The notes below the pieces were generated by a model, which had not been told where the DNA came from, did no database searches, and worked only from the letters and a program-made list of their open reading frames with translations. Both the position numbers and the translations under genes were made by a program. Positions 53,006 through 63,170 of a DNA stretch of 64,000 nt are shown here, piece after piece. The stretch's first letter is position 1; every line of letters starts with the position of its first letter. The stretch is from assembly GCA_977006965.1 (NCBI GenBank), contig OZ345374.1, positions 310,001-374,000 on the forward strand, given 5' to 3'. The DNA is from Phymatolithon calcareum. Taxonomy: Eukaryota; Rhodophyta; Florideophyceae; Hapalidiales.

Positions 53006-54325
53006 ATGCAACGTAGAGAAACAATACTGTTCAAATGTTTACGATCTGAAAACACTTGGAATGAAATGAAAGCAACGGAGGATATTTGCAATTTTGAATT
53101 TGTCAGCGGCAGATTGTCGCGAATAGGACCGTGCATCTTGGCGGAGAACAGAAACGAGCAATCTGTCAATGTTTGGAAACGATCAAGAACGTAGAGGATC
53201 GAATGACTGATGAAAGATCGGAATGGGTTGGTGAGTTATGAATGGACTGGCTCGCGATGATGAATGGTGGTGGAACTGTAGGAGCATTGGAATTGAGAAA
53301 TGCTTGAGGTACAGTAATCTGTTCCTCGGCGAAGACGATGCGGCACGCTTTTGAGTGCAACAATCAGTGGGATTGATGTTTATTGCGGCTGCAGTGATGG
53401 AAGCATACGAAGCTAACAAATAGCAGAAGAACATTGGGGCGACGATTCACTTGAAATATCAACGAATACTAAGTTTAGATATTGTGCCCAGAGAATGTCA
53501 TTCGCCCGGTCGTTGACATACGGTTGCGCATCGCAGTTTCATCGTGTGCATGCAAGTAATGTAACATACTGCAGTAATGTTGGGACTGGAGAACGTCGAG
53601 AAAAGTCGAAAGGTGGACACGCGGAGCCCGCCCCTGTGTGGCGAGATTCCAAGATCCAAGTTCGGGAAGACGATGAAGTCTGAGTAAACTTTATTGGTGC
53701 AGCGGATTCAGAATTGCATTTTTGCATCTTCGCACATTCTTATCATAAGCTGTAACGTCTGCGACAATTCCGTTCGATTGAGGAACCGTCTCAACAGTAG
53801 CAATTTTTGACATAAATGCCCAACTTGGATGCAACTTGGGAGTACAGTAACAACTCATCTGTGCAAGGTCAAAAATTGATCCGTTACGCTGCAGACCGAT
53901 GCCGATCGCGAGGAGATTCCGTGGGTGTGGCAAGTCGCTAACCCGCGCATCTTGTTAGAATGAAGTTGTCAACGAGGACCGTTGCACGTATATTCTGCAC
54001 GGCATTGAAAATGAGGCTTTTGTTTTTTTGTTAGCGTACCCCCAAAAAGAGAGCTACAGTACTGTAGCATATCCATCTACATCCCAACTTTCTCCGAAAG
54101 TATCCTCCTCCACACTGTACAATTATTGTAACGCATGGATGCCTCGCTCCCGCCCTTGAAACGGTCATGAACCTCCCACGCCACCAACTGTGTTCATCCT
54201 GAGCGTTATACTCAGGCCTCCACCGGCCGCCGTCATCCATTTCGTACGCCACCCACCGAACTTGACCCCCCTTCTTACCTGACTGCACCCGCTTGCCATA
54301 CCGCCGAAAATCCCTCCTCCTAAAC
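53006..54325. other. intergenic, no gene recognised
   Basis: Short frames only. C-rich sequence in the last 200 bp precedes the BAR-like gene 2. Confidence 0.4.
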
Positions 54326-55060
54326 ATGACGGGGTGGATGAAGCGGCTAACGCCGCTCCGTCTACGCAACGAGCGCGCAGTCGATCCGGAGTTCTTCAAC
54401 ATGAAAACAAAACTCACAAACGTCGCCACCGCACTGGAAGCCTGCGTCAAGGGTCTGGAAGCCATCACGCGTGACTACGACCGTCTGTACGAGGGCATTC
54501 GAAAATTCGCCTCCGATTTCTACTCCCTCTATCCCACCGACGACAACGTGCGTCGTCTGGGTGCCAACACCGCCGCCAGCGTGGAGCGTCTCATCGAGGA
54601 CGCCGGCACGCGCGCCCTAACGTCTCCAGAATGCGCCAACATTTACATAATCGACCGACAGATCAAGGCGTATCTACAAGAGATCCGCGTTCTCCAGCGC
54701 GAATTCAAAAATGTCGCCCATTCGCGCAACGAGTTTGAGAATTTGCGCGACAGACTGGAGCGACTCGAGGCGCGACGCGGAGACGATGACCGCAAAGTCT
54801 GGCTTGCCGAACAAGTGGAGGAGAAGCGCAGGATGTACCAGAACACAATGAAGGCTCTAAATGCACGTCTTGCGAGCACGTATAACAAACACGAGCAGGT
54901 GTTCAAGGCCGCTTGGACGGCTTATATGTTGAGATTGGACAACGGACGGGGAATGATTGAGAAGCATTTGCGGCGGGAGAGGGCGTATGCGAAGAAGCTT
55001 GAGAAGGAGTTTGTGCGCACGCAACTCGGCCGACCGTCCGGGTACGACACGGAGAATTAG
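54326..55060 (+). CDS. BAR-domain-like protein 2
   Basis: 244 aa from ATG 54326; 11 more upstream codons are open but start with TTG. A basic amphipathic start (MTGWMKRLTPLRLRNERAVD) could act as an N-BAR type H0 helix. Three long helices follow: VATALEACVKGLEAITRDYD, IKAYLQEIRVLQREFKNVAH ... RLERLEARR, and VEEKRRMYQNTMKALNARLA ... FKAAWTAYML. The order YLQEI, R-rich helix, K/R-Y-Q, F-x-x-A-x-x-x-Y/F matches the other two members of the cluster. Likely a cytosolic membrane-curvature protein; specific role unknown. The base content changes from C-rich to G-rich along the gene. Confidence 0.6.
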   Translation: MTGWMKRLTPLRLRNERAVDPEFFNMKTKLTNVATALEACVKGLEAITRDYDRLYEGIRKFASDFYSLYPTDDNVRRLGANTAASVERLIEDAGTRALTSPECANIYIIDRQIKAYLQEIRVLQREFKNVAHSRNEFENLRDRLERLEARRGDDDRKVWLAEQVEEKRRMYQNTMKALNARLASTYNKHEQVFKAAWTAYMLRLDNGRGMIEKHLRRERAYAKKLEKEFVRTQLGRPSGYDTEN

Positions 55061-55787
55061 CCTTATCGCTTGCGCTGAGATGGAGATGCTTGTGCTAATT
55101 TTTCACCCTGGTGTGCTTGGGATTTACTCGCATGGTAGCGATTGGCACAGTTGCTCACTTTTCGATACCCGTTCCGGTTTCGCTCGGGAATACGCGCTGT
55201 GCTGCTGCTAATCTTTGCTTGTTCATATCTCTCAGCCCAGTATTTATCTTTATTCTCTTTTGTGTACAGGGACCTTCAATATTGCATTGCGGGAGCTCAA
55301 GGATGTCGACAGACTGGAACGTGTGAAAATTTTCTCGGCGCTTCGGCCTACAATCGGTTCGAGGATATTGAGTATTGTTTAAAGAAGATTGCGCGCAAAC
55401 ACTTCCCAAACTTTTTAATCGCGAAGTGGAGAGCCCGCACATCGAAAACGCACATCTTTAAACGAGAGGCGAAAACTTGTTGAAAGCTCCTGACTCTATC
55501 GCCCCGAGTACTCTACCGCCGATGCCTTATCATACCCTGGTTTGAATTTTTGAAGCGTCCAATCGCTCCTCCCTCCGTTCCCTGAAGCGATTACCTAATT
55601 TTTCAATTATAAATATATACTGCTCGACCCCTTGCATCTGTTCTTGGTCCAATGCTCCCTTCTCTCTACAACTGGGATTCACTGGCATCTCACCAAAGAG
55701 TGTGCATACTCTTGATTCATTTTCCGCCTGGGAGAACGCGCAAACGTTTGATCTTCATCCAGGCCCTTAAAACACAGTGCTCAAACC
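55061..55787. other. intergenic, no gene recognised
   Basis: A TATAAATATATA string at 55608-55619 lies ~170 bp before the SKA1 ATG and is a possible core-promoter element. Confidence 0.4.
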
Positions 55788-56726
55788 ATGACTCTCAATG
55801 AAGCCGTCGGGGAGGACATCAATGCCTGGATCCGCAAGCTCAACCAGGACATAGCCGTCCTCCGGCAGGCAATAATGCTCCAAACCTCGCCTAGCGAGCG
55901 CGAGGAACGCGAGCAAATGCGACCTTATTTCGAGGCTACTGCCGCCCTCGTCGATGAAGTGGAGCGTCAGACTGCGCACATCCGTTCCTATGTCGCCACC
56001 GGACACACACAGCAGCGTCGAATGGATGCTCTCTCCAAACGCGCAGAAGCACAGGCAGACCGCGTGGCACGAATTCGCGCACATCTCCCGTCACACATGT
56101 CGACCGCTCTGGATGCTCTCCTCTCCGTGCCGAAAGCAGGCGAGCCCGCAGCACACGAGCCGGAACCCGAGCCGGAAGTCGAGCGTACTTCCATTTTCGA
56201 CGGCGGTCGAAGCGCACCAAGAGAGATCGCGAAAGTCCCGACGAAAAAAGCTGCTAAGCAGCCTCGCGGAAAGCCCGTTGAGCGCCGACGTGAGTCTCCC
56301 GTCGCTCGAGACGACGAAGTGGGAACATCAGGCAGCAGTGAATTTCCGCAAGTTGCGCACGTTACCGCGGAAGAGCTCGCAGCTGCGCCGCAATATGTGA
56401 AGGGGCGTCTGACTTTGGAAAAGATTGACCGGGTCGTGGATAAGGTGAATGCGTTCTTGAGTGTGAAGTATGCGCTGTTGAAGAAAAAGCGTCGTGATTT
56501 ACGGTCGAGTGATATCGACAAATGGCAGACTTTTCACGATAATGAATGTGCTGAAACGGAGGGCGAAAAGTTTGTGACAGATGTGGAATTGAAGGATTTT
56601 GGCGATTTCAAAATGGATCCCACTGCGCGATCGTCCATTAATGTACTGCGGCATATCGGCGCTCTTAAGGAGGTGCGCGGTAAGAACAAGACGCGCATAT
56701 TTATCGTGAAGGAGGTGGACAATTGA
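55788..56726 (+). CDS. SKA1: SKA1, spindle and kinetochore-associated protein 1
   Basis: 312 aa. The N-terminal ~110 residues are a coiled coil (INAWIRKLNQDIAVLRQAIM; LVDEVERQTAHIRSYVATG), which in other species assembles with SKA2 and SKA3. A basic, disordered linker lies at ~115-195. The C-terminal microtubule-binding winged-helix domain is at ~195-310: EELAAAPQYVKGRLTLEKID, VVDKVNAFLSVKYALLKKK, EGEKFVTDVELKDFGDFK, SINVLRHIGALKEVRGKNKT, and RIFIV at the end. These match the YMKGRLT...F.EAD.K...LNILRH...L.EVRG signature of SKA1. The SKA complex couples kinetochores to dynamic microtubule ends. Single exon. Convergent with TPK, 53 bp between stop codons. Confidence 0.88.
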   Translation: MTLNEAVGEDINAWIRKLNQDIAVLRQAIMLQTSPSEREEREQMRPYFEATAALVDEVERQTAHIRSYVATGHTQQRRMDALSKRAEAQADRVARIRAHLPSHMSTALDALLSVPKAGEPAAHEPEPEPEVERTSIFDGGRSAPREIAKVPTKKAAKQPRGKPVERRRESPVARDDEVGTSGSSEFPQVAHVTAEELAAAPQYVKGRLTLEKIDRVVDKVNAFLSVKYALLKKKRRDLRSSDIDKWQTFHDNECAETEGEKFVTDVELKDFGDFKMDPTARSSINVLRHIGALKEVRGKNKTRIFIVKEVDN

Positions 56727-56779
56727 TGAATGAGATTGACCGCCCTTGGAATACTTATTTAGCTCCCGCGATCGATTAC

Positions 56780-57652
56780 CTATTCGATGTTCAATTCGAC
56801 GGTCCATAATACCGGGTCTGATACCTGTACGCCAACCTCATCCGCCACCGTTTCGTTCGATGAGCTCACAAGGTTGTGTGTTCCGAATGCCATTTTCTGC
56901 TTCGTCATATTCCATCTCAACCCTGTAGTGGTGATGGACTGCACAGGACCGCCGATCGGAATAAGCCCGCATTTAGACCCTGTCTTTACCGATATCTTGT
57001 GCGTCCCCGGTGCGTACATGACCAACATGTTCTGCTTCGATAACCAAAACACTTGCAACCCCTGCTCCGCGCAACAATAGAGTTGATTGATATTGGCGAG
57101 CGTTTGATCCATGCGTCCAGCCATTCCGCCGATAACTACAATGGGTAAATTTTCTTCTGTGACGCGAGTCGATTGTTTGGCTATTTTCAGCGCTTTATGG
57201 AAGTCGTTTGAATTCTCGCTGTTCATCTCGACAATGCGAGTGCCCAACTCTGAGAAATGTGCTTGCGCCTCTTTGGTTAGAGAGTCGAGGTCACCGACGA
57301 TGTGCGTCGGAATTCTGCGGATTTGTGGACTCTTTGCGGAACATGTCACTTTCGCACTGAAATTTTGCAGCAGATTTGCCGCTCCATCGGCACAAATTCG
57401 GGGGCAGTCCAATTGGGCATCGTTCAAGGGCCAGACAAGATCGAGCACTTGTTTTTGTAAAGGTTCTCCGTTCAGAACAATCAGAGCACCAACGGGTTTG
57501 TTGATTCCCAAGACAGCGGCCTATTGTAACCCGCTTCTCAACAAGAGAGAGGAATGTCAGCGTTCTTCGCTTAAGTTTCGTAACATGGGATCAGCATAGA
57601 TCAACGCAGTAAACGTAGGAATAGGCAGACACACCAGAGAGCGACTCGGCAT
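56780..57652 (-). CDS. TPK1: thiamin pyrophosphokinase
   Basis: Two exons: an 18-nt first exon (57652-57635, MPSRSL) and 57520-56780, with a 114-nt intron (CTG|GTGTGT ... AATAG|GCC, phase 0); 252 aa. Without this intron the frame has no ATG start. EC 2.7.6.2: transfers pyrophosphate from ATP to thiamin. Motifs: ICADGAAN (~55), THIVGDLDSL (~100), the NDFHKALK segment, VVIGGMAGRMDQTLANINQL (~140), KCGLIPIGG and TTGLRWNM (C-terminal thiamin-binding beta domain). No obvious targeting signal, so the cytosol is likely. The first exon is the least certain part. Confidence 0.9.
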
Positions 57653-58194
57653 ATTTGGGACTTTGCAATTAAGTGGGTTGACGAACCCTGGAGGACACAC
57701 GTAGATCGGCGTCTGCAGCGAATCTCTCCATGTCATAACACGCTTCACATTGTATTCCCTGACGTTTTTCACTTGAGCTCGCCCAAGATGCTTTACCCTC
57801 GTCTTTGGCGCTACTGCGTTTTGAAGCCATGGCACGTGGGAAACTCAACGATGCGCTATACCGCAGCGGAGGGATCGCGAGGTGCAGGGGAGCCAGGTGT
57901 TGGCTTATTTTCCCTCGCGAGGCTCTTTTCTGGATCAAATGCAGGTTTTGGACGGGGGCGAACTTTTTGGACTTACCCGCTCAGCTTAATTCTCGAAGTT
58001 AAAATTTTGGGTTCGGTGGAAAGCCTGCCCCAAGCGTCGGCAGATGATTTGGCAACTTTTAAAAAAAAGTCCTCTCTTTTCCCTTCACTTTGCCAGTGGA
58101 TTCCACACGACTTGTGTCATCAAATGTGATACGCTAGTTGTGTCCGGGCTTTGAATGTTAAGAGGGGTAATAGTTTATTGCGAGTTGCAGCTAT
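57653..58194. other. upstream region of TPK, no sure gene
   Basis: Overlapping frames on both strands (57669-57938 -, 57773-58129 +) start from nested ATGs near 57.83 kb. Neither has recognisable motifs. Confidence 0.4.
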
Positions 58195-59320
58195 TCATGG
58201 CCAGCTGATCAACTTCATTGCTTTTCCTTCCTCAAGATAGTTCCTATTGTCGAATAAAATAACACAGAAAAGCGGATATTCAAAACGCAGAGGGTTAGAT
58301 GGCACGTAAATAAAAAGCTTGATGAGTAACTAGACGAAGGAAAAGAACTTACGAATGCATTGGCGTAGGATCTGGGAATGAGTTCCTCTTCGCCACCTGA
58401 GAATGGTTATAAAAGAAGCCATTACGCCATTCAAATTCCTTGATTGCTGTTGGAAAGTCTTTCACGGACCGCGCATATGCCATCAATCGCTTCTCAATAT
58501 CCGGCATCATCCCGACGGTGAGGCTGAACCGAACCATCTGCGCCAGCTCTCGTATCAAATCGGTAGTCTCCGGCTCATGAAACTGCGCGACTTGCCCCAT
58601 GGTAATATTCCCATGCACCGCACCGACCAAGTTAAATGCACATATCCAAATAAGCTTTTCCAGCTGCCCTCGACGAAAGTCACGCTCCTTTTGTATCTTA
58701 CATGACAGACCGGCGTTGACTAACCGCTGCTGCAGCGCACCCTCCCACTTCCCGCAAACGGATGTGAGACCTTCGGGGTTAATCTCCGTTTTGCCGTCAA
58801 TCGGGTCCGCCCCGACGGCGCTCACCGCGAAATAGATGTTTGCACGAGTGTTATCGCTCAATCCGTACTTACGTAACAGTGGCTCCAGCATTCCATTTTG
58901 CATGAAGACAAGGTCTTCGCGCTTTGATTCCGGACAGGCTTGGATGATGTCCTCCAGATCATTATTTCGCGTGCAAAGATACACGGGACCGGGTGCATCT
59001 TCTGGGATTCTCTCGCCGCGGGTGAGCACGAGATCGGAGCCATCGCCTTGCGAACGCAAAAAATTTCCCAGGCGACCGTTCCCACCGACAATTGTCGACG
59101 TGCAGTCCGATGTGTCGAGACGCTGATTCTCTCCGGTGAGATAGTCCATGTACTCCTTGGTAACGGCAGGGTCGCTCCAAGTTTGCATTTTCACGCAGGC
59201 ATCGCGTGCTCTTCGCGGTCTTCGCCAAACAATTCCTCTTGGATTCAGGGTATATGGACGAATTAGAAAGCTTCCGCAGAGTAGTGGTGCGAATCCAAGA
59301 GCGGTAGAGCTTTGCTTCAT
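58195..59320 (-). CDS. plastid-targeted ketopantoate-reductase-like (Rossmann) protein
   Basis: Two exons: 59320-58353 and 58243-58195, joined across a 109-nt intron (TTC|GTAAGTTC ... GACAATAG|GAAC). This replaces an early stop with PMHSNYLEEGKAMKLISWP; 338 aa. The start is ATG 59320 (MKQSSTALGF); the frame upstream begins at a TTG. The first ~45 residues are Ser/Arg-rich (RPYTLNPRGIVWRRPRRARD), like a transit peptide. A Rossmann start TIVGGNGRLGNFL (~75-90) follows, then VLTRGE, VYLCTRNNDLEDII, VFMQNGMLEPLL and the C-terminal helical domain (LIWICAFNLVGAVHG). The fold resembles ApbA/PanE ketopantoate reductases, but substrate residues are not clear, so enzyme activity is not asserted. Confidence 0.65.
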
Positions 59321-59756
59321 TTTGGCAGAATGTTCGGACAAAGATCAAATATGCGAAATGAGGACGCGAAAAGACCAGCGACGCGTCGCCCCAGTGCAAT
59401 TTATTTTCTTATCAATAGCGCAGGGGAATTCTTCTTAATATCCTTAGCTCGGGTGCAAGCTATGCAACCTCGACATTCACATTCATCGGATGCGGCTGAG
59501 GTGCAACGCAACGTCCTCCGTGAACCAGATTGCATTGGGCTATGATCTCTCGTCAAAGATCCATGAAAATCATACCAGCCTGATCCATGAAGTCATTTTT
59601 TGTATAAAATTTCGTAATTATCAAATTATTTTCGTGTGTATACAGAAAAATTCTACAATCATGCGAAGTTCGGCGAGGAACGTCATCGCGCTTCCCGACT
59701 GAGCATCACCTCGTCGACCCTGACGCCCGAGCCGTGCGTCACGCGCAACACCTTCG
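59321..59756. promoter_or_regulatory. divergent intergenic region
   Basis: 436 bp between the starts of the Rossmann-protein gene (-) and TSEN34 (+); both promoters must lie here. No specific element recognised. Confidence 0.4.
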
Positions 59757-61106
59757 ATGAACTCCACACCTCGTACTGATGTATCCATGACGAACTCAAC
59801 TCCGCGTTTGCCGATAATGCCAGAAAATGGAGATGCATTCGCGATGGAATCCCCTGATGCATCATCCGCCGGCGCAACGGAGCCAACCGCGAAGGCTATT
59901 GTTCCGATCGATGCGTTCTTAACTGCGTCAAAATCGAAAAAGCGCAGCGGAGCTGCATACATTTGGAAAGCATCGGATGTATTTCGGCTTCGAAAAGAGT
60001 TTCGCATTCTCGGAGATTTTTGTGGTACGCTGCCAAAACACACTGCGCAAAACCAGTACCTTTCTGTTCCGCTCGTGCTTTCGTATGATGAATTGCATTT
60101 CGGTGTGCAACGAGGGTTTCTGCGAATGCTGAGCGACACTTTCGAGAAGGACTACACTCGCGCCACTCGAGAGCAAGTCACTGCTTTTTACGATGAGCGA
60201 AAACGAAACGAGGAGAAGCATGCTGAAGAAGCAGTGCTGCACCAGGAGAAGCAACGGCTAAAGCAAATGGAAGAGGAGAAGCAGGGCCGCACTACGTCAA
60301 AAAGGGGGAAAAAACGAGCACGGGATATCGACAAACTCGTTCAGCCTTCTGGTGCTAATTGTGATGATGAAGTGAAGCAAAGACATGCAAAAATTGCAAA
60401 AACTGAGGCAAATTCTTTTCTGGGAAAAGTTGCTTTTCACATTCGCAACGCATTCCTTTCTATGTTTCCACTTTTTTCTCCTAAGACAGATATTTCTGGA
60501 CAGGCTTTGGAACGAGGGACGGGCAACACTGAATCAAAACCGGTAGTGCTGGAAGCAAAAGACCAGGGAATAGATACACAGTCGAAGGACGCTGTCCCTT
60601 CACTGACAGAAAATTCCTCCCAGGAAGTCGAGAAGACGGTAAATGGCGCAGGAACTGGAAGAATGTGTGCATTACTGGACCGCAGAAAACAGCAAGCAAA
60701 GTCTTCCGCGCTTATTGTTACGCCGACGGCGGCGTCAGCGGAAGAGCGTGAAAACTACGAAGAAATCATCGGAGCGGTCCTACCGAGAGGGATTTCAAAT
60801 GAACGCCTACTGCAGCGGCAGATTGTCTTCGCAGACCTGTACGACAAGGGATACTGCATGAGCTGCGGTGCCAAATTTGGAGCTGATTTCCTTGCGTATG
60901 CTGGTGACCCGCTCCTATTTCACGCCTCCCTGGCGGTGATTGTAATGTCTGCAAAGGAGGAAGTTTCGCCGTTGGACATAGTGGCTTTGGGCCGACTTGG
61001 TGACTCCACGAAGAAAAGAACTGTTCTTGCATACGTTGAGGGGGACCCTGCAACAAAATATGAAGTGCGGTACCTCGGAGTTCAGTGGGAAGAAACTTTA
61101 CCTTGA
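59757..61106 (+). CDS. TSEN34: tRNA-splicing endonuclease subunit SEN34
   Basis: 449 aa. The N-terminal domain (AAYIWKASDVFRLRKEFRIL, then GDFCGTLPKHTAQNQYLSVPLVLSYDE) and the C-terminal nuclease domain (VFADLYDKGYCMSCGAKFGADFLAYAGDPLLFHA) are those of SEN34. The catalytic triad is intact: Tyr381, His389 and Lys420, with spacing 8 and 31 as in the family. EC 4.6.1.16: cleaves the 3' splice site of tRNA introns within the SEN2-SEN34-SEN15-SEN54 complex. Between the domains lies a long Lys/Glu-rich linker (~145-330) with a nuclear-localisation-like TTSKRGKKRARDIDK, making it longer than the ~310-residue human protein. Single exon. Confidence 0.92.
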   Translation: MNSTPRTDVSMTNSTPRLPIMPENGDAFAMESPDASSAGATEPTAKAIVPIDAFLTASKSKKRSGAAYIWKASDVFRLRKEFRILGDFCGTLPKHTAQNQYLSVPLVLSYDELHFGVQRGFLRMLSDTFEKDYTRATREQVTAFYDERKRNEEKHAEEAVLHQEKQRLKQMEEEKQGRTTSKRGKKRARDIDKLVQPSGANCDDEVKQRHAKIAKTEANSFLGKVAFHIRNAFLSMFPLFSPKTDISGQALERGTGNTESKPVVLEAKDQGIDTQSKDAVPSLTENSSQEVEKTVNGAGTGRMCALLDRRKQQAKSSALIVTPTAASAEERENYEEIIGAVLPRGISNERLLQRQIVFADLYDKGYCMSCGAKFGADFLAYAGDPLLFHASLAVIVMSAKEEVSPLDIVALGRLGDSTKKRTVLAYVEGDPATKYEVRYLGVQWEETLP

Positions 61107-61476
61107 AGTAGATTAGTAGCGGCATAATAAAGGATTATAGACCGGCCGTCTATTTATTATTCGATGCGTGCGTTCGCTTCTCGCTAGGCAATATTTGTTC
61201 GATTAAGACCATCAGCATGAATAACGTGCCAGCGTCAGGTGCTACGATTTGCGTTATCTTTCGCTGCAATGGGGCACCTTGTTTCACGAGAAGTAGAGAT
61301 GCCGGCCGGCACAGGAATTTATAATCGAAAAGAGGTGAAGACATAACCAAGACCAAAAAATCGAAGACAAAACATAACTCACGGAACTTCGCGACTAAAG
61401 AGGCCATGAAGAGGTTAAAAAATCCACTTTGGTTGAAAGAAAACACAACTACATCGCAACAATGAGCAGCAATAAT
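61107..61476. terminator. convergent 3' region with AATAAA on both strands
   Basis: AATAAA occurs on + at ~61126 and on - near 61152, around the imperfect inverted repeat ATTATAGAC-CGGCC-GTCTAT. This may serve polyadenylation of both TSEN34 and BAR-like 3. Confidence 0.4.
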
Positions 61477-62568
61477 CTATGCTGCCACAGGTCGACGTCG
61501 ACGTGCAGCGGGAGAATCTTCGTCCTCAACAATCGGCGGAGGTGTAATTGAAACATCGGCAACCGGCGGCATGTACGTTGGCGGGGTCAAAGGCACCATT
61601 TCGGGGTTTGTTGCAGGAGGAAAATGGAAGCCAGGATCCGCGCTTGCAGTGTGAGAATACGCGCCATACGAGCTGTGCTGTGCTGGCGGCACGTCCAGCG
61701 ACAATAGGTCTGGCAGGGAGGCATGTGGTGGCGGAGTGTGGACCGCATGGGGCTGAGTCGGCAGACTCTGCAAACGCTGCGGAACTGAACTTGGTGGGTA
61801 AGTAATCAACGGCACGTCCGGGGCAGGCAAAAGCGGGGTGTATGTCTGGGGCTGGGTGAGATCGACTTCCATTAGAGTCGGCTTCGCTGCGTCAGACTCG
61901 CTATGCATTTGTCCTGTATGGTCGGCAAATAGACGAATTGTCTGATCGTTGCGAAGCCAAAAGGAACACATCGCAACCTGAAATACGACGGGATGCTTTT
62001 CATAAATCGCCTTCATGACTTCCACCTTAGCTTGATACTTTGCTTCGAAATCCGCGCGGCTTTTCTCCCTCTTGTCCACATTTCGATCTACCTTAGTTGC
62101 ATTGCGGTTCTTTTTCGCATTGAGACGATCGCTCTTCTGGGTATACCGGAGATATTCAGAATAGGCTTGCTCAACTTCTGAGTATGTCTTCTGAACATCG
62201 GCGATCTCTTGGAGATACTTCTCCACGGTGCGATGAAGAAGCTTGAAAGGTTTGTCCGGGCTTTCGCCTAGAGAGAAGTCACTGCGAAGAGTGTTCAGAT
62301 GAGTGGCGTACTGCTGTGCGGTGGCACGCACAGAGTCACTGCGCGGATATGCTGAGGTCATGGCGGCAGCGAAGTCGTGCTGCGCCTTAAAGAGACTGTC
62401 CCAGGCAGTGTTTGACTGTTCTACGCTTTTGACGTAGCCTTTGAGTGCATTTTGAACGTTAGCAAGAAGCTGTTTGTTTTCCAAAAATTCCTCGCCTATG
62501 CCGCTGGCGACCTTCTTCTTCGTTGTTGCGACAGTCACGGCCTTCTTGACATTGTGCACGGGATGCAT
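61477..62568 (-). CDS. BAR-domain-like protein 3 with Pro-rich tail
   Basis: 363 aa, ATG at 62568. The N-terminal ~215 residues are helical, with VEKYLQEIADVQKTYSEVEQ, then YSEYLRYTQKSDRLNAKK, KYQAKVEVMKAIYEKH and FQVAMCSFWLRND. These line up with the same landmarks in the genes at 50.75 and 54.3 kb. The last ~130 residues are Pro/Thr/Ser-rich (PPTYMPPVADVSITPPP and similar), a likely SH3- or WW-binding tail, ending in a basic RRRR cluster. The overall layout resembles BAR proteins that recruit partners through polyproline. Function beyond membrane-curvature binding is not known. Confidence 0.65.
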   Translation of the reverse strand: MHPVHNVKKAVTVATTKKKVASGIGEEFLENKQLLANVQNALKGYVKSVEQSNTAWDSLFKAQHDFAAAMTSAYPRSDSVRATAQQYATHLNTLRSDFSLGESPDKPFKLLHRTVEKYLQEIADVQKTYSEVEQAYSEYLRYTQKSDRLNAKKNRNATKVDRNVDKREKSRADFEAKYQAKVEVMKAIYEKHPVVFQVAMCSFWLRNDQTIRLFADHTGQMHSESDAAKPTLMEVDLTQPQTYTPLLPAPDVPLITYPPSSVPQRLQSLPTQPHAVHTPPPHASLPDLLSLDVPPAQHSSYGAYSHTASADPGFHFPPATNPEMVPLTPPTYMPPVADVSITPPPIVEDEDSPAARRRRPVAA

Positions 62569-62915
62569 TTTTCGTCGGCGGGTGAGAGCTGTGAGAGTCT
62601 TTCGCTTCCTAAGGGTGCTTTTTGGAGGTGAAGTTCACCCTCCTCGGCGGCGTACGAATTTCTCTGGCCCGCTGGTGTTGCCAGGCGAAGCTGGCAATCT
62701 AAGTAGGCAGGACAGTACCTCAGTTGTAACTACATAACTCCCATACGTTCAGTAATTTAGCTACGACACAAAAACGTGGACATTTAAATCGCTTTATGAT
62801 ACATGGCGCGGCTCGTAGAATCCACAGTCTGACTTTCACGGCTCTAGCCAATCAAACCTATACATTTCCAGACTCTTACGCGTAAGCTTTCTCGATACGC
62901 GCTTTTCATTGGTTA
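62569..62915. other. upstream of BAR-like 3, no gene recognised
   Basis: Pyrimidine-poor promoter-side sequence; one 12-bp palindrome CTTACGCGTAAG at about 62877-62888. Confidence 0.4.
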
Positions 62916-63077
62916 CACTATATAGCACAGCAATGGCTATCAAATTATCAAATTTTATGAAACATGGCGAAGAGGTGAATTGAAGAATTCTTCAGCTGGG
63001 GAAGAAAGTTTACAATTCACCTCTGAGCTATGTTTCATATAACATTGATAATTTGATGGCCATTGCTGTTCATAGTG
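62916..63077. repeat. foldback element, ~65-nt arms, 30-nt loop
   Basis: The left arm (62916-62982) and right arm (63013-63077) are complementary with several mismatches. Shared strings are CAGCAATGGC, ATCAAATTATCAA, ATGAAACAT and AGAGGTGAATTG. Likely a small MITE; no clear flanking duplication. Confidence 0.65.
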
Positions 63078-63131
63078 CATGAATGCACGGAATGGTATGA
63101 GAACGCCACGACGGTGGGGACACTTGAGATT

Positions 63132-63170
63132 AAAGAAAATATTGCTTCATCATGAAGCAATATTTTCTTT
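63132..63170. repeat. perfect palindrome, 19-nt arms, 1-nt centre
   Basis: AAAGAAAATATTGCTTCAT-C-ATGAAGCAATATTTTCTTT. Confidence 0.9.

Noticed and set aside
57669-58129. Small genes between TPK and the Rossmann-protein gene
   Set aside because: Competing frames on both strands, no domain, and the interval is the TPK promoter side.
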